Shown: positions 4,987 through 6,846 of the stretch, one piece after another
Position numbering within the stretch: the stretch's first letter is position 1
Layout of the letters: every line of letters starts with the position of its first letter
Source of the DNA: Mycobacterium sp.
Lineage (GTDB): Bacteria > Actinomycetota > Actinomycetes > Mycobacteriales > Mycobacteriaceae
Reading direction: 5' to 3'
NCBI GenBank assembly: GCA_023264755.1
Contig: JAHFVB010000275.1
Location: forward strand, 1-6,846
DNA length: 6,846 nt
Notes under the pieces: model-generated
What the model was told of the DNA's origin: nothing
Database searches by the model: none
Seen by the model: the letters and a program-made list of their open reading frames with translations, nothing else
Translations under genes and position numbers: made by a program

Positions 4987-5706
4987 ATGGCCATGGCTGC
5001 ACTGCCCGAAAGCGTCCCCGAGGCGAGAGTCCTCGTCGTCGACGACGAGAGCAACATCGTTGAGTTGCTGTCGGTGAGTTTGAAGTTCCAAGGCTTCGAG
5101 GTGCACACCGCCTCGAACGGCCCCGCTGCATTGGACAAGGCGCGCGAGGTCAAGCCCGACGCCGTCATCCTCGACGTGATGATGCCCGGCATGGACGGGT
5201 TCGGCGTGCTCCGCAGGATGCGCGCCGACGGCATCGATGCGCCCGCACTCTTCCTGACCGCGCGAGACACGCTGCAGGACAAGATCACCGGCCTGACGCT
5301 GGGCGGCGACGACTACGTGACCAAGCCGTTCAGCCTCGAAGAGGTGGTGGCCCGGCTGCGCGTCATCCTGCGCCGGACCGGCCGCGGCGTCGAAGAGCCG
5401 CGCACCGCGAAGCTGACGTTCGCCGACATCGAGCTCGACGAGGACACCCACGAGGTGTGGAAGGCGGGCGAGCCGGTCTCGCTGTCGCCGACCGAGTTCA
5501 CCCTGCTGCGGTACTTCATCATCAACGCCGGCACGGTGCTCTCCAAGCCCAAGATCCTCGACCACGTGTGGCGCTACGACTTCGGCGGTGACGTCAACGT
5601 CGTCGAGTCCTACGTGTCCTACCTCCGCCGCAAGATCGACACCGGCGAGAAGCGTCTGCTTCACACGCTGCGCGGGGTCGGGTACGTGCTGCGCGAGCCG
5701 CGGTAG
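4987..5706 (+). CDS. phoP: Two-component response regulator PhoP (OmpR/PhoB family)
   Basis: The 239-residue DNA-binding regulator is nearly identical over its length to remembered M. tuberculosis PhoP, but with an N-terminus about 8 residues shorter. The receiver domain (about 13-130) has the acidic pair Asp19/Asp20, the phosphoacceptor Asp63 in ILDVMMPGMDGFGVLRR, Thr91 in LTARD, and Lys113 in VTKPF. A short linker leads to the C-terminal winged-helix domain (about 142-239) with LSPTEFTLLRYF (166-177), the recognition-helix region VNVVESYVSYLRRKID (203-218) and the closing RGVGYVLREPR. Ser211 corresponds to Ser219, the residue changed in avirulent H37Ra, and is intact here. In mycobacteria PhoP controls complex lipid synthesis, acid and redox responses and, in pathogens, ESX-1 secretion. 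It sits 29 bases before phoR, the usual operon order, and downstream of its own binding sites. Confidence 0.98.
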   Translation: MAMAALPESVPEARVLVVDDESNIVELLSVSLKFQGFEVHTASNGPAALDKAREVKPDAVILDVMMPGMDGFGVLRRMRADGIDAPALFLTARDTLQDKITGLTLGGDDYVTKPFSLEEVVARLRVILRRTGRGVEEPRTAKLTFADIELDEDTHEVWKAGEPVSLSPTEFTLLRYFIINAGTVLSKPKILDHVWRYDFGGDVNVVESYVSYLRRKIDTGEKRLLHTLRGVGYVLREPR

Positions 5707-5716
5707 TTCCTCCGAA

Positions 5717-5726
5717 GTTCGCGAAC
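5717..5726. repeat. 10-bp perfect palindrome in the phoP-phoR gap
   Basis: GTTCGCGAAC is a perfect palindrome within the 29-base gap between phoP and phoR, ending 9 bases before the phoR ATG. It could be chance in GC-rich DNA, or a small element affecting phoR translation. It lacks the spacing of the mycobacterial SOS box and has no T-tract for termination. Confidence 0.3.
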
Positions 5727-5735
5727 AATAGGGGT

Positions 5736-6846
5736 ATGGCAAGAACTGGTGGGCGTGGCATACCCCTGCGACTCGGGCTGGTGGCCGCCACCCTGGTCCT
5801 GGTGGCGTGCGGACTGCTCGCATCGGGGGTGGCCGTCACCTCGATTCTGCGGCACAGCCTGATCAGCCGCGTGGACCAGACGTTGCTCGACGCCTCGCGA
5901 GGGTGGGCTCAGGCCCCCCGTCGGCTGCCGTCCACTCCGGTGGAGGGACCCAACCCGGCGCGGCCGCCGTCGAATTTCTACGTGCGCGGCATCGATCCGG
6001 ACGGGCGCGTCTGGATGGCCGTCAACGACCGCGAGGCCGAGCCCGCGTTGCCCGACGACAACAACGTCGGCCCGGTGCCGGTGACCGTCGGCTCCGTCGA
6101 CCACTCGACCGTGCAGTGGCGCGCGATGACGGTGCGTGGCCAGCGCGGAGAACTGACCACCGTGGCGATCGACCTGTCCGACGTGTCGTCGACCGTGCGC
6201 GCACTGGTGTGGTCACAGGTGGGGATCGGTGTCGCCGTGCTCTTGGTGATCGGCGTGGCCGGCTTCGCGGTGGTGCATCGCAGCCTGCGTCCGCTGGTCG
6301 AAGTCGAGCAGACCGCCGCCGCGATCGCCGCCGGGGAGCTCGATCGCCGCATCCCGCAGCGCGACTCGCGAACCGAGGTGGGCCGACTGTCGTTGGCGCT
6401 CAACGGGATGCTCACCCAGATCCAGCGTGCGCTGGCCTCTTCGGAGGCTTCGGCCGAACATGCGCGCACCTCCGAGGACCGGATGCGCCGCTTCATCACC
6501 GACGCCAGCCACGAACTGCGCACCCCGCTGACCACCATCCGCGGTTTCGCCGAGCTCTACCGCCAGGGCGCCGCGCGCGACGTCGAAATGCTGATGAGCC
6601 GCATCGAGAGCGAGTCGCGGCGCATGGGCCTGCTGGTCGAGGACCTGCTGTTGCTGGCGCGGCTGGATGCGCAACGGCCATTGGAAAGGCACCGAGTCGA
6701 CCTACTGGCGTTGGCCAGCGATGCCGTCCACGATGCGCAGTCGATCGCGCCCCAGCGTCCGATCACCCTGGAGGTTTTCGACGGCCCCGGTACCCCGGAG
6801 GTGATGGGTGACGACGCGCGGCTGCGTCAGGTGCTCGGGAATCTGG
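5736..6846 (+). CDS. phoR: Sensor histidine kinase PhoR, partial, 3' end outside window
   Basis: This is the membrane sensor kinase partner of PhoP. Only 370 codons are present; the M. tuberculosis protein has about 485 residues. Order: first membrane segment about 11-37 (PLRLGLVAATLVLVACGLLA), extracytoplasmic sensor region about 38-155, second membrane segment about 157-180 (VWSQVGIGVAVLLVIGVAGF), HAMP linker about 181-233 (RSLRPLVEVEQTAAAIAAGE), and dimerisation/phosphotransfer domain with His259 in FITDASHELRTPLTTIRGF. The ATP-binding domain has just begun at the edge, where LRQVLGNL starts the N box. The start at 5736 gives MAR, matching remembered orthologs, but the only purine-rich sequence (GGGG) is 1 base away, so translation is probably weak or coupled to phoP. 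Odd point: LVAC at 22-25 resembles a lipobox. Sensor residues differ more from M. tuberculosis than the kinase core does. The signal sensed is not visible from sequence. Confidence 0.97.
   Translation, partial: MARTGGRGIPLRLGLVAATLVLVACGLLASGVAVTSILRHSLISRVDQTLLDASRGWAQAPRRLPSTPVEGPNPARPPSNFYVRGIDPDGRVWMAVNDREAEPALPDDNNVGPVPVTVGSVDHSTVQWRAMTVRGQRGELTTVAIDLSDVSSTVRALVWSQVGIGVAVLLVIGVAGFAVVHRSLRPLVEVEQTAAAIAAGELDRRIPQRDSRTEVGRLSLALNGMLTQIQRALASSEASAEHARTSEDRMRRFITDASHELRTPLTTIRGFAELYRQGAARDVEMLMSRIESESRRMGLLVEDLLLLARLDAQRPLERHRVDLLALASDAVHDAQSIAPQRPITLEVFDGPGTPEVMGDDARLRQVLGNL

Noticed and set aside
4107..5288. Long minus-strand open frame (393 codons) across the repeat gene, control region and phoP
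   Set aside because: It lies antisense to the well-recognised phoP and in another frame of the repeat-protein gene; its product is Arg/Ser-rich with no family features. Long shadow frames are normal in high-GC DNA.
4945..5823. Minus-strand open frame of 292 codons opposite phoP
   Set aside because: Antisense to phoP, with a His/Val/Arg-rich composition typical of a complementary-strand shadow.
5807..6811. Plus-strand open frame of 334 codons
   Set aside because: It overlaps phoR in another frame, and its product is Arg/Gly-rich with no recognisable motif, while the phoR frame gives a complete kinase architecture.

Overview
The window looks like chromosomal DNA from a fast-growing mycobacterium (Mycolicibacterium type). 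The evidence is the high GC content, TANNNT-type -10 elements, a leaderless-looking start, and a response regulator/sensor kinase pair whose proteins closely match my memory of M. tuberculosis PhoP (Rv0757) and PhoR (Rv0758). No database search was run, so names rest on recognised motifs and remembered family sequences.

Layout. Everything from 1 to about 4843 is encoded on the minus strand; phoP and phoR are on the plus strand. From left to right: (1) 1-857, the N-terminal 285 residues of a CoxL-like molybdopterin subunit of the xanthine dehydrogenase/aerobic CO dehydrogenase superfamily, running off the left edge; (2) 1026-1343, a 105-residue protein resembling only the middle of a cytochrome P450, with no heme-binding part; (3) 1528-2766, a PAPS-dependent sulfotransferase-family protein; (4) 2763-3881, a DUF1214-family protein coupled to the sulfotransferase by a 4-base ATGA overlap; (5) 4015-4089, tRNA-Thr(UGU) with an encoded CCA; (6) 4115-4843, a protein built around ten tandem 10-residue repeats, the apparent counterpart of Rv0756c; (7) 4844-4986, a divergent control region; (8) 4987-5706, phoP; (9) 5736 to the right edge, phoR, cut after 370 codons, just as the ATP-binding domain begins.

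How the parts work together. PhoR is a membrane kinase that would phosphorylate PhoP on Asp63. The region between phoP and the repeat-protein gene holds four 7-base PhoP half-sites as two tandem pairs facing in opposite directions, forming a 41-bp symmetric operator (4902-4942). It is placed to act on phoPR and possibly also on the repeat-protein gene, whose start lies 6 bases after a -10 element and so looks leaderless. The left half is accessory metabolism: the sulfotransferase/DUF1214 pair is probably one operon, and the CoxL-like gene has its own leader with a perfect 7+7 inverted repeat. No mobile element, CRISPR array or rRNA was seen. All gene-free gaps are under 200 bases; their contents are described under the regulatory entries.
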